Shown here in pieces: positions 1 to 7,022 of a stretch of DNA of 25,161 nt (its first letter is position 1; each line of letters begins with the position of its first letter). This DNA is from Cryomorphaceae bacterium (GTDB taxonomy: Bacteria; Bacteroidota; Bacteroidia; Flavobacteriales; BACL11). Under the pieces are notes generated by a model. That model was given only the letters and a program-made list of their open reading frames with translations, did no database searches and was not told the origin of the DNA. Position numbers and translations under genes: made by a program. The stretch lies in contig CATIQX010000018.1 in assembly GCA_949531795.1 (NCBI GenBank), positions 1 to 25,161 on the forward strand. Reading direction: 5' to 3'.

Positions 1-1318
1 AACCCCAATCTACTTTTATTGCTCCTTTATTGTAGTTTCCTTTGTGCGAAAAATTAAGAACTCTAGCGTTCAGGCTATTTCTTGCATGGTTGATGTATTT
101 TCCAACTCCCCGGTCAAAAGCAATATCACCAAATTCATCCGACCCTAAATTATTTTCCAATTGATATAACCAATATTCTCCTAGGATATCAAAATTTTCT
201 TGCTCAAAGGTTTGAAAAGCTGAGGTGGTAAACTGTAAATTTAGCTCGGTACTTGGCTGGTAGGTAGTGCTTAGTGCTCCAAAAAATGTTTCGTATTTAT
301 CAACTTCCTGTCCTTCAAAATAGATTCTGAGTTTTAGAGCTTCATTAATAGTCCCAAAGTCAGTATCTCTGTTTTCGGGTATCATGGTGTATTCGTTTTT
401 GCTAATGTTTCCTAAAAAACTAATTTGCCAATCCGTATTTAATTCATAATTGATAAAAGCTTGCAGGTCAGAAAATTTGGGTGTGTAATCAGCCTTAGTA
501 TCCATAGCATTAAAAAGATACTTACTGGTTTTATGCCTTGCACCTATTAAGTAGGAGAGTCTTCCGTTTTTATTTGTCCCTTCAATATGTCCTGAACCTC
601 CCAACATGCTTAGTTGTAAGCTAGCGGCTGTTTCTCTTGGACGTTTGTAGGTTATGTCTAGTACGGATGACATCTTGTCTCCATACTTAGCCTCAAAACC
701 TCCTGCTGAAAACTGAATACTTCCTACCATATCAGTATTTACAAAGCTTAGTCCTTCTTGTTGTCCTGAACGCACTAGGAAAGGACGATAGACTTCAATT
801 CCGTTTACATACACTAGGTTTTCATCAAAATTACCACCCCTTACCGAATACTGTGAACTTAGTTCATTGGCTGAACTTACTCCTGGTAGGGTTTTAAGTA
901 TTGCCTCAATTCCACCACTATTTCCAGGTAGCACGCTAACATGTTTTGGTTTTATACGACTAAAGCTTTTCTTTCTGCTTTTTTGATCGGTAACAATTAC
1001 ATCATCTAGTAAGGTGGAGGAGGATTGTAGTTGAATATTAAGGGTATAAGTTTGCCCTTTTTTTAGCATTGGGATTCTTATTTTTTCAATATTAAAACCA
1101 ATAAAACTATAACCAATAACTACGGATCGGTTAGCAGGAATTGTTAAACTATATAAACCATCAGCTTCAGATGTAACTCCAATACTTTTTCCTAAAACGC
1201 TAATGTTAACAGCAGGCAAAATATTATTGTCTTCATCAGTAATAAGTCCAGTAATAGTTTGGCTATATCCTAAAACGGAAAGTAGAAAAGTAAAAGTTAG
1301 TAAAAGCCCTTTGTGCAT
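1..1318 (-). CDS. TonB-dependent outer-membrane receptor, N-terminal part (runs off the left edge)
   Basis: Partial gene: the frame is open from the ATG at 1318 down to base 2 (439 codons), and the C-terminal end lies outside the window. The protein starts with a signal peptide (MHKGLLLTFTFLLSVLGYSQ). A carboxypeptidase-regulatory-like beta-sandwich follows at about residues 20-105 (ITGLITDEDNNILPAVNISV). The plug domain begins at about 110, with LLDDVIVTD, then VLPGNSGGIEAILKTLPGV, the typical YSVRGGNFDENLVYVNGIEV, and GGFEAKYGDKMSSVLDI. The rest is the start of the beta-barrel. Such receptors take up siderophores, glycans or peptides across the outer membrane using TonB energy; the substrate cannot be read here. 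No SusD-like gene is visible. A TAnnTTTG box sits 5 bases before the ATG. Family is sure, substrate unknown. Confidence 0.93.
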   Translation of the reverse strand, partial: MHKGLLLTFTFLLSVLGYSQTITGLITDEDNNILPAVNISVLGKSIGVTSEADGLYSLTIPANRSVVIGYSFIGFNIEKIRIPMLKKGQTYTLNIQLQSSSTLLDDVIVTDQKSRKKSFSRIKPKHVSVLPGNSGGIEAILKTLPGVSSANELSSQYSVRGGNFDENLVYVNGIEVYRPFLVRSGQQEGLSFVNTDMVGSIQFSAGGFEAKYGDKMSSVLDITYKRPRETAASLQLSMLGGSGHIEGTNKNGRLSYLIGARHKTSKYLFNAMDTKADYTPKFSDLQAFINYELNTDWQISFLGNISKNEYTMIPENRDTDFGTINEALKLRIYFEGQEVDKYETFFGALSTTYQPSTELNLQFTTSAFQTFEQENFDILGEYWLYQLENNLGSDEFGDIAFDRGVGKYINHARNSLNARVLNFSHKGNYNKGAIKVDWG

Positions 1319-1323
1319 ATTGG

Positions 1324-1331
1324 CAAAAATA
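1324..1331 (-). promoter_or_regulatory. -7 box (TATTTTTG) of the TonB-receptor gene
   Basis: On the minus strand this reads TATTTTTG, matching the Bacteroidota -7 element TAnnTTTG. Only 5 bases separate it from the ATG at 1318, so transcription would start at or next to the start codon. No clear -33 TTG is seen at the usual spacing. Confidence 0.45.
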
Positions 1332-1426
1332 GAATTATGTTGTGTAAATAACTCTAAAAATTAATAGTTATTATATTTATCTGAAAGCATGCAGTATTAC
1401 TGTTGATTTTATTAGCAATTAGTTTA

Positions 1427-1468
1427 GCTTTATTGGTGTTGTTTGCTGCTTTATTGGTGTTGTTTGCT
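1427..1468. repeat. Perfect 21-bp tandem duplication, two copies
   Basis: Two identical, directly adjacent 21-base units (1427-1447 and 1448-1468), each beginning GCTTTATTGG and ending TTGTTTGCT. The period is a multiple of three, so a minus-strand open frame shows a repeated NNTNKAA peptide. The duplication is exact, which suggests recent slippage. No function is evident. Confidence 0.9.
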
Positions 1469-1521
1469 CTTTTATATTTATAGTGATGATACAGTTGAGA
1501 AGAAAATGATAATTGAGTAAT

Positions 1522-1552
1522 TTGTCGAACAAAATGCATTTCTTCACATTTG
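1522..1552 (+). promoter_or_regulatory. Possible promoter TTG-N20-CACATTTG upstream of a structured element
   Basis: TTG at 1522-1524 and CACATTTG at 1545-1552 resemble the Bacteroidota -33/-7 pair, with a 20-base spacer and one mismatch (C for T) in the -7 box. Predicted transcription would begin near 1558, just before the hairpins at 1563-1651. Weak on its own; supported by its position. Confidence 0.3.
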
Positions 1553-1562
1553 TTTAGAATGA

Positions 1563-1651
1563 CAACTTCCTCTTATTCATAAATGACAGCTCCCCTAAAG
1601 CAGGAGAGCAGTTATAGGAAAGATTGCCACAGCTAAAGGTTTGCTTTGGCA
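1563..1651 (+). other. Two consecutive hairpins, possible small RNA or structured leader
   Basis: The first structure is a nested irregular helix: CAA (1563-1565) with TTG (1624-1626), TTCCT (1567-1571) with AGGAA (1616-1620), ATAA (1579-1582) with TTAT (1612-1615), and GCTC-C-CCT (1589-1596) with AGG-A-GAGC (1602-1609), loop AAAGC. The second is TGCCA-C-AGC (1625-1633) with GCT-T-TGGCA (1643-1651), loop of 9; it would compete with the outermost TTG pairing. No T-run follows either hairpin, so they are not plain terminators. I cannot match it to a known RNA family. Confidence 0.3.
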
Positions 1652-1709
1652 GAAAAATAAAATCCTTAGCAAAATTAAAAGAGAAAAAATAAATAGTAAA
1701 CTCAAATGC

Positions 1710-1738
1710 TTGAAACAGGCATATTCTGATTATGTTTG
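1710..1738 (+). promoter_or_regulatory. Likely arsC promoter, TTG-N18-TATGTTTG
   Basis: TTG at 1710-1712, an 18-base spacer and TATGTTTG at 1731-1738 match the Bacteroidota housekeeping promoter (TTG-N17-23-TAnnTTTG) well. Predicted start is near 1744, giving a leader of about 45 bases before the ATG at 1789. Confidence 0.6.
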
Positions 1739-1788
1739 GAGAATTAAAGCGATAGATTAACATTGAAAAAACTACTACTGAATTGAAT

Positions 1789-2208
1789 ATGAAAAAAACT
1801 CTTATTTTATGTACAGGAAATTCCTGTCGTTCACAAATGGCCGAAGGTTTAATTAGTAATGCTTTCCCTGAAATGCAAGTGTATAGTGCTGGAACAAAAC
1901 CCGAAACAGTAAATCCTTTTGCCGTAAAGGCAATGGCCGAAATCGGACTAGATATTTCTAATAATATTTCTAATCATGCTGATGAATATGCTCATATCCA
2001 TTTTGATTATGTGTTTACTGTTTGTGATAACGCAAAAGAGATTTGCCCAATATATCCTAAAGCGAAACAATTAATACATCATAGCTTTACTGACCCAGCT
2101 CATGCAACAGGAACAGAGCAAGAACAATTAAAAGTATATGTTGGCGTAAGAGATGAGTTAGCTACTTACTTTACATCTTTTTTTAATAATGAAAATGGAC
2201 TTGGGTAA
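1789..2208 (+). CDS. arsC: Thioredoxin-coupled arsenate reductase / low-molecular-weight phosphatase-fold protein
   Basis: 139 residues from the ATG at 1789; a TTG two codons upstream is less likely. The P-loop CTGNSCRS (Cys8 to Ser15) is the CX5R catalytic signature of the low-molecular-weight tyrosine phosphatase fold. Cys79 and Cys86 (CDNAKEIC) match the redox pair of the thioredoxin-linked arsenate reductases of the S. aureus pI258 type, which reduce arsenate to arsenite through three cysteines. The Asp of FTDPAHATG is the usual general acid. The cysteine set favours arsenate reductase over a tyrosine phosphatase. The gene stands alone, with no arsR, efflux pump or other ars gene nearby, and a likely promoter at 1710-1738. 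It converges on the M23 peptidase gene with 27 bases between the stops. Confidence 0.85.
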   Translation: MKKTLILCTGNSCRSQMAEGLISNAFPEMQVYSAGTKPETVNPFAVKAMAEIGLDISNNISNHADEYAHIHFDYVFTVCDNAKEICPIYPKAKQLIHHSFTDPAHATGTEQEQLKVYVGVRDELATYFTSFFNNENGLG

Positions 2209-2235
2209 AAATCCCTACTTCTTATTTCCTAATCC

Positions 2236-3936
2236 CTAATAATTAAATTCAGCTTTATAGTCCGTAGCATTACCTACATTATCAATTACCTTTAAAGTAA
2301 AAATATGTTTTCCTTTGCTGATGTTTTTTTCAATATCAAATTTCAATAGATTACGCTTGTAATCATAATCCATAAGTATCCATTTTCCATCAATTTCTCC
2401 TCTGTAGGATTTTATACCACAATGCTTATCTTTTATTGTTAACTTAATTGTGGTTTGGGTATTAAATACTTTCCCTGGAAATATATTTACTCCTTTAATT
2501 TCAGGATTTGTTGTGTCAGCTACAATACAGAAATCCCCAAACTCTCTTACTTTTGTTTTTAGAAAACCATTTTCCCAAACCCCTCCTATGTGCCAATAGT
2601 TTCCTCTCATATCAGTGGTTGCAATATAAGTTTTGCTTTTAAGGCTGTCAGCAATATCTGCTTTAATTGAGAGAGTGTATTTTTTATGTACTGGTATATT
2701 ATTGAAATGAACTTGATGAATTTCTCCAAATACACCAGAAACAGAATCGGTAATATTATAGTGAAACATTAAAGGTTCGTATAACGAGAATTTATCCATA
2801 TGAAGTTCAATGTTCTCTTTTTTAAAGGTATTTACTTTGTTAAAACTAAAAGGGATACTTATGCTGTCTTTTGGTATAGTGCACCTATTTAGTAAAGGGT
2901 TGTTGGTTGATTTGATTTTAAAATCCAACTCAGATACATTGCCGTAAATATCGGCTACTTCTAAGGAAATTGAATGCGTTAATGTATCTTTAATACTTAT
3001 TATCCCCTCATTTATTAAGTTGCTGTAATTTTTAAGTTTATTATTAGGTAATATGTAACATCTATGGTATTTATTTTTACTCTCCTTTTTTTCTTTATAA
3101 CCCCCATGGGCATTAATATATCTGCTGGTGCTAAAATCTAATACGTCAACCTTAAATTGGTAACAGATGTTAGTGTCTACACATAGTTTTATGCTATATA
3201 CTCCGTTTTTGTTATAGCTATCATTTAACTTGTCATACGTAAAAATTCCTACAGCAAAAGCACCATTTATAGTAGGTGTTTCGTCAATTGAATATTTATC
3301 ATTTGTATTATTTATAGTAATGATTTTACTTTTTCTGTATCCATCAATGAGGGTGGTGTCTAAAGCATATATTTTTATTTTCTTTAAGGTAGGAGCAATG
3401 TTGTCGGAAATATTAAAGCCAAATTGTAAAGGGTTTATTGGTCTTTCAGTTTGTGTATCTCTTATTTCAAAATGTAAGTGTGCACCATCACTTCCTCCAC
3501 TATTTCCTGAAAGTGCAATAACCTCTCCCTTGTTTACAGTTAAAGCATCTTTATTTGGATAAAAATTAATTTCAAAACTTTCTTTTTTGTAGTGTTCCTT
3601 TTTTACAATACTGTCAATTTTAGTGCTGAATTTTTTCAAATGGGCATATACTGAAGTATGCCCTGTTTCTGGATGAGTAATGTAAATTGCTTTTCCATAT
3701 CCCCAAGTAGATACTTTTATTCTTGAGATGTATCCGTTTGCAATAGAATATACTTTTTGACCTTCAACTCCCTCAGTTTTTATGTCGATTCCTGCATGAA
3801 AATGATTGCCTCTTAATTCCCCAAATGTGCCTGAAAGCAACATTCTAAAATCAAGTGGTGCTTGGTAAACCTGTGCCTGAGAAAAGTTGGTAGATAAAAG
3901 TATGGTTATCAGTAATAAAGATGAAATTAATTTCAT
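2236..3936 (-). CDS. Secreted M23-family zinc metallopeptidase (peptidoglycan endopeptidase)
   Basis: 566 residues. A signal peptide (about 1-22, ending SQAQ) leads into an M23/LytM domain at about 28-170. Zinc ligands are visible: HAGID (His47, Asp51) and HLH (His153, His155), with a further conserved His99 in VYAHL. The peptidase is therefore expected to be active and to cut peptide cross-links of the cell wall in the periplasm. The remaining ~390 residues are beta-rich and unassigned; parts such as VADIYGNVSELDFKI and LKVIDNVGNATDYKAEF look like Ig-like extracellular repeats. The gene is divergent from the zapA/rny block, so its neighbourhood fits a cell-wall or division role. ATG at 3936 gives an intact signal peptide. 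A degenerate box (TATATTTA, minus strand, 3972-3979) may be its promoter. Confidence 0.9.
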   Translation of the reverse strand: MKLISSLLLITILLSTNFSQAQVYQAPLDFRMLLSGTFGELRGNHFHAGIDIKTEGVEGQKVYSIANGYISRIKVSTWGYGKAIYITHPETGHTSVYAHLKKFSTKIDSIVKKEHYKKESFEINFYPNKDALTVNKGEVIALSGNSGGSDGAHLHFEIRDTQTERPINPLQFGFNISDNIAPTLKKIKIYALDTTLIDGYRKSKIITINNTNDKYSIDETPTINGAFAVGIFTYDKLNDSYNKNGVYSIKLCVDTNICYQFKVDVLDFSTSRYINAHGGYKEKKESKNKYHRCYILPNNKLKNYSNLINEGIISIKDTLTHSISLEVADIYGNVSELDFKIKSTNNPLLNRCTIPKDSISIPFSFNKVNTFKKENIELHMDKFSLYEPLMFHYNITDSVSGVFGEIHQVHFNNIPVHKKYTLSIKADIADSLKSKTYIATTDMRGNYWHIGGVWENGFLKTKVREFGDFCIVADTTNPEIKGVNIFPGKVFNTQTTIKLTIKDKHCGIKSYRGEIDGKWILMDYDYKRNLLKFDIEKNISKGKHIFTLKVIDNVGNATDYKAEFNY

Positions 3937-4015
3937 TTACATATGGATTTGATGGAAAATTAAAACTTCGGTAAATATAACATCAAAATTATATTCAAAG
4001 TATATTTAAAATCCC

Positions 4016-4023
4016 TAAGTTTG
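4016..4023 (+). promoter_or_regulatory. -7 box (TAAGTTTG) for the coiled-coil/zapA operon
   Basis: TAAGTTTG matches TAnnTTTG exactly and ends 16 bases before the GTG start at 4040. No clear TTG is found at the expected -33 position. Confidence 0.5.
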
Positions 4024-4039
4024 TAATAATTATTTTCAA

Positions 4040-4321
4040 GTGAAGAATATTGTAAACAAAATAGAAGTTAAGCTTGGGAAGCTGATTGATAAGTATCAGA
4101 AAATTAAGCAAGAAGTGTTGATATTACAACAAGAAAATGAGGATTTCGTTGTAAGTTTAAAGTTGAAAGAAGTAGAGATTTTAAATTTGCAGGAAAAAGT
4201 AAAGCTCATGAATATCTCAAAATCGGTTGATGCCTCAAAACAAGAGGTTAAGGAAACTAAACTTAAGATAAATGAGTATGTACGGGAGATTGATAAATGT
4301 ATTGCATTATTAAATAAATAG
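4040..4321 (+). CDS. Small coiled-coil protein upstream of zapA
   Basis: 93 residues starting at GTG 4040; no ATG lies in a suitable place (the first in-frame ATG would remove more than half of the protein). The sequence is almost wholly charged and Leu/Ile/Val-rich in a heptad-like pattern (IEVKLGKLIDKYQKIKQEVL, then LKLKEVEILNLQEKVKLM). This predicts a long coiled coil with no signal peptide or membrane segment, hence cytoplasmic. It sits 11 bases before zapA, so the two are probably co-transcribed and co-translated, and a role in division-ring assembly with ZapA is plausible. It resembles ZapB only in size and coiled-coil character; I cannot show homology. Function unknown. Confidence 0.75.
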   Translation: MKNIVNKIEVKLGKLIDKYQKIKQEVLILQQENEDFVVSLKLKEVEILNLQEKVKLMNISKSVDASKQEVKETKLKINEYVREIDKCIALLNK

Positions 4322-4332
4322 AATTAAGCACA

Positions 4333-4617
4333 GTGGATAAGTTATCGATAAAATTACATATAGCAAATCGTATCTATCCAATGAAAATTGAGCGGAAGTC
4401 GGAAGAATTCATTAGAAATTCTGTAAAGAAAATTGAAGAGCGACTAAAGTATTATGAAGAGAATTATGCAATTAAGGACAAACAAGATTTACTTGCAATG
4501 TGCCTTATTGAATATGCTTCAAAGTTTGAATCTGTAAGTAATAAAAAGGTAGTTGATGACGATGGTTTAAGCGAGAAATTAGCTGAAATTGAAGCTGTCC
4601 TATCTAGTAATATATAA
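4333..4617 (+). CDS. zapA: Cell division protein ZapA
   Basis: 94 residues with a GTG start at 4333. The N-terminal part (KLSIKLHIANRIYPMKI) is the ZapA beta-hairpin head. It is followed by a helix (SEEFIRNSVKKIEERLKYYE) and the conserved stretch DKQDLLAMCLIEYASKFE, then a C-terminal coiled coil. ZapA bundles FtsZ filaments at the division site in the cytoplasm. Length is normal for Bacteroidota members. It follows the coiled-coil gene by 11 bases and is followed by 6S RNA and rny. Confidence 0.85.
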   Translation: MDKLSIKLHIANRIYPMKIERKSEEFIRNSVKKIEERLKYYEENYAIKDKQDLLAMCLIEYASKFESVSNKKVVDDDGLSEKLAEIEAVLSSNI

Positions 4618-4642
4618 ATAGTTCTTTTAAATAAATAAATTT

Positions 4643-4818
4643 AATCCCGTATTAATGTTATTGTTAAACTCAACACTTAAAGTATTGGGGATTGACTTAA
4701 TATGTTAAAAACAGGCCTCAACCCTTATGGGTTCTCAATTCGAGACAGTGGAAGTTTGCAATATGTTAGCAACCCTATCCATGTTTGAATGGAGTTTTTC
4801 AGTTTTTAGTACGGGATT
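4643..4818 (+). ncRNA. ssrS: 6S RNA (flavobacterial type), regulator of RNA polymerase
   Basis: A 223-base gap between zapA and rny holds a long rod-like RNA of about 176 nt. The closing helix is AATCCCGTA (4643-4651) with TACGGGATT (4810-4818). A second helix is AAACTC (4666-4671) with GAGTTT (4792-4797), and AACA (4672-4675) pairs with TGTT (4782-4785). An apical hairpin AACCC-TTAT-GGGTT lies at 4720-4733. Closing stem, central open region and apical stem are the layout of 6S RNA, which mimics an open promoter and sequesters RNA polymerase holoenzyme in stationary phase. Location beside zapA is typical of 6S genes, and a Bacteroidota-specific 6S family (6S-Flavo) is known. Exact ends are inferred from the closing stem. 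Confidence 0.72.
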
Positions 4819-4840
4819 TTTAATTAATGAATAATAGAAA

Positions 4841-6373
4841 ATGATAGAAATTATAATAGCAGTAGTATCAGTTTCATTTGGAGGGGGATTAACTTTTTTT
4901 GTTGTAAACGGTAAAAATAACACCAAAGCAAAATTAATAATTGATGATGCTCAAAAAAATGCTGAGCAAATAAAGAAGGAGAAAATTTTACAAGCTAAAG
5001 AGAAATTTATTGAGTTAAAATCCGAACATGAAAAGGTTATTATTAAAAAGAATAATGACATTAACAATGCTGATCAACGAGTAAAGCAAAAGGAAAATAC
5101 CCTTAACCAAAAACTAGCTGAGGTAAATAGGAAGGATGCTGAGTTTAAAAAAGAGAAAGCAGCTATCGATCAACAAAGATCAGCTTTAAATAAAAAACAT
5201 GTTGAGCTTGAAAAATCGCATAAATTACAAGTTGAACAGCTCGAGCAAATTTCCAATCTTTCAGCTGATGAGGCAAAAAAACAATTGGTAGCAACCTTAA
5301 AAGATGAGGCTAAAACAGAAGCTTTATCTATTATAAATAATACAATTGAAGAAGCAAAACTTACTGCAAAGCAAGAAGCAAAAAAGATTGTTATTCAAAC
5401 CATTCAAAGAATTGCAACTGAGGAGTCAGTTGAAAATTCTGTATCTGTTTTCAATATTGATAATGATGCTGTGAAAGGTAGAATTATTGGTAGGGAAGGA
5501 AGGAATATTAGAGCTATTGAAGCTGCAACAGGAGTTGATATTGTAGTTGATGATACTCCAGGAGCAATTATACTTTCTTGTTTTGATTCCGTTAGGAGAG
5601 AGGTGGCTCGCTTGTCATTACATAAATTGGTTACTGATGGTAGAATCCATCCTGCTAGAATTGAGGAAGTAGTAAAGAAAACAGAGAATGAAATAGAAGA
5701 TGAGATTATTCAAATCGGTAAAAAAACGACTATTGATTTAGGAATTCATGGGTTACATCCTGAACTTATTAAGATGGTAGGTAGGATGCGTTACCGCTCT
5801 TCTTACGGTCAGAATCTGTTACAGCATTCTCGTGAAACAGCTAATATGTGTGCGACTATGGCTGCTGAACTTGGATTAAATACTAAATATGCTAAAAGAG
5901 CAGGTTTATTACATGATATAGGTAAAGTTTCGGCAGATGACGCAGAAACACCGCATGCTATTATAGGTATGAAGCTTGCTGAGAAATATGGTGAAAATAA
6001 AGAAGTTTGTAATGCTATTGGGGCTCATCACGATGAGGTAGAAATGTCTTCATTAATTTCTCCATTAGTTCAGATATGTGATGGTGTTTCAGGAGCAAGA
6101 CCAGGAGCTAGAAGAGCTATGACTGATCAGTATATTAAAAGAATTAAGGAATTGGAAGAAACTGCTTTAGGATATCCTGGAGTACTTAAATCTTATGCTA
6201 TTCAAGCAGGTAGAGAGCTTAGAGTTGTAGTTGAAAGCGAAAAAATAACTGATGAAAAAGCATCAGAGTTAGCTTTTCAAATTTCGGATAAAATACAAAC
6301 TGAAATGACTTACCCAGGGCAAGTAAAAGTTACTGTGATAAGAGAGACTAGAGCGATAAGTTACGCTAAGTAA
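4841..6373 (+). CDS. rny: Ribonuclease Y
   Basis: 510 residues. An N-terminal membrane segment (about 2-23) anchors the protein. A long charged coiled coil follows (about 28-190), then a KH RNA-binding domain with the GxxG loop IIGREGRNI (215-223). The HD domain carries HDIGK (His358, Asp359) and the later AIGAHHDEVE. This is the full RNase Y architecture at normal length. The enzyme is a membrane-associated endoribonuclease that starts mRNA decay. The ATG at 4841 lies 22 bases after the 6S RNA end; the two may share a transcript or the 6S RNA may be processed from it. A bidirectional terminator follows at 6392-6416. Confidence 0.95.
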   Translation: MIEIIIAVVSVSFGGGLTFFVVNGKNNTKAKLIIDDAQKNAEQIKKEKILQAKEKFIELKSEHEKVIIKKNNDINNADQRVKQKENTLNQKLAEVNRKDAEFKKEKAAIDQQRSALNKKHVELEKSHKLQVEQLEQISNLSADEAKKQLVATLKDEAKTEALSIINNTIEEAKLTAKQEAKKIVIQTIQRIATEESVENSVSVFNIDNDAVKGRIIGREGRNIRAIEAATGVDIVVDDTPGAIILSCFDSVRREVARLSLHKLVTDGRIHPARIEEVVKKTENEIEDEIIQIGKKTTIDLGIHGLHPELIKMVGRMRYRSSYGQNLLQHSRETANMCATMAAELGLNTKYAKRAGLLHDIGKVSADDAETPHAIIGMKLAEKYGENKEVCNAIGAHHDEVEMSSLISPLVQICDGVSGARPGARRAMTDQYIKRIKELEETALGYPGVLKSYAIQAGRELRVVVESEKITDEKASELAFQISDKIQTEMTYPGQVKVTVIRETRAISYAK

Positions 6374-6391
6374 AATTTAATTTCTAAATAT

Positions 6392-6416
6392 AAAAACCAC
6401 TCAATGAGTAGTTTTT
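6392..6416. terminator. Bidirectional Rho-independent terminator between rny and the SPOR gene
   Basis: AAAAAC (6392-6397) pairs with GTTTTT (6411-6416), and ACTC (6399-6402) pairs with GAGT (6406-6409), with one C/A mismatch between them and an AAT loop. The A-run on one side and T-run on the other allow it to serve both convergent genes. Confidence 0.75.
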
Positions 6417-6429
6417 ATTCTATTATTAA

Positions 6430-6990
6430 TTATAAAGTAATAATATTGAATTCTAGCTCTAGGTTTTTTGCCCATTGATTAGTTTCCTCTTCATTTTCGT
6501 AAGGGCCAATAAATACTTGATAAACCTTATCCTTTAGGTTTGAGTTTTCAGGTAAATAAATGTAGTCACATTTAAATCCTTTTACTCTTAGATCGTTTAC
6601 CATTGCTTTTGCAGTACCTTCATCTGTAATAAGGTTTGTAGTAGAAACTATAGCTATATTGTTTCCTTTTAAATTAAGGTTATATTCTAATTTAGGAGGA
6701 GTTGATTCCTTTAAGGCTTCATCTGATGTTAAATTATTAACTAATGAATCGAAATTAGTAAAACCATAAAAAATTCCGTAAGCTAATGATACAATTATTA
6801 CGATTTTTTTTATTAATGATAAATTCAAAGGTTTTTTATCGATTATATGATTTTCATTACTAAAATTTGAAATTTCGATTACTTTCTCTGTTTTTTTTCC
6901 ATTTTGTACGGGTGTGTCTTGCTTTATTTTTATTTGTGCTAATCGTTCTTGTAGAATTCTTAGTTTTTCATCATTTGTTTTATCGCTCAT
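6430..6990 (-). CDS. SPOR-domain membrane protein
   Basis: 186 residues. Cytoplasmic N-terminus of about 57 residues with a charged helix (EKLRILQERLAQIKIK), one membrane span at about 58-77 (IKKIVIIVSLAYGIFYGFTN), a linker, and a SPOR-like domain at about 111-185 (IAIVSTTNLITDEGTAKAMV, then YQVFIGPYENEEETNQWAKN). SPOR domains bind denuded glycan strands at the septum, so a periplasmic role in cell-wall or division processes is likely. It starts 32 bases after the ddl stop and is probably in one operon with it. The SPOR call rests on the VFIGPY...A pattern and fold order. Precise function unknown. Confidence 0.75.
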   Translation of the reverse strand: MSDKTNDEKLRILQERLAQIKIKQDTPVQNGKKTEKVIEISNFSNENHIIDKKPLNLSLIKKIVIIVSLAYGIFYGFTNFDSLVNNLTSDEALKESTPPKLEYNLNLKGNNIAIVSTTNLITDEGTAKAMVNDLRVKGFKCDYIYLPENSNLKDKVYQVFIGPYENEEETNQWAKNLELEFNIITL

Positions 6991-7022
6991 AGTATCTATA
7001 AATTTGGAGGCTAATATATTAC

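Larger units (their letters stand above)
1319..1788. other. 470-base intergenic region between the TonB receptor and arsC
   Basis: No convincing gene lies here. The two minus-strand open frames (about 61 and 69 codons) have low-complexity, Phe/Ile/Asn-rich translations with no recognisable domain. The region holds the receptor promoter (1324-1331), a 21-bp tandem repeat (1427-1468), a possible promoter (1522-1552) followed by two stacked hairpins (1563-1651), and the likely arsC promoter (1710-1738). Confidence 0.6.

Noticed and set aside
1354..1539. Minus-strand 61-codon open frame with NNTNKAA repeats
   Set aside because: Its regularity comes from the 21-bp DNA duplication; the composition is unlike the proteins around it and no promoter or ribosome site stands out.
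1554..1763. Minus-strand 69-codon open frame
   Set aside because: Phe/Ile-rich, no domain, and it runs through the hairpins and the arsC promoter.
3230..3562. Plus-strand 110-codon open frame inside the M23 gene
   Set aside because: Antisense shadow of a well-supported peptidase gene, with no recognisable family.
4735..4926. Minus-strand open frame of 63 codons
   Set aside because: It covers the 3' half of the 6S RNA and the start of rny, has no recognisable domain and is explained by those features.
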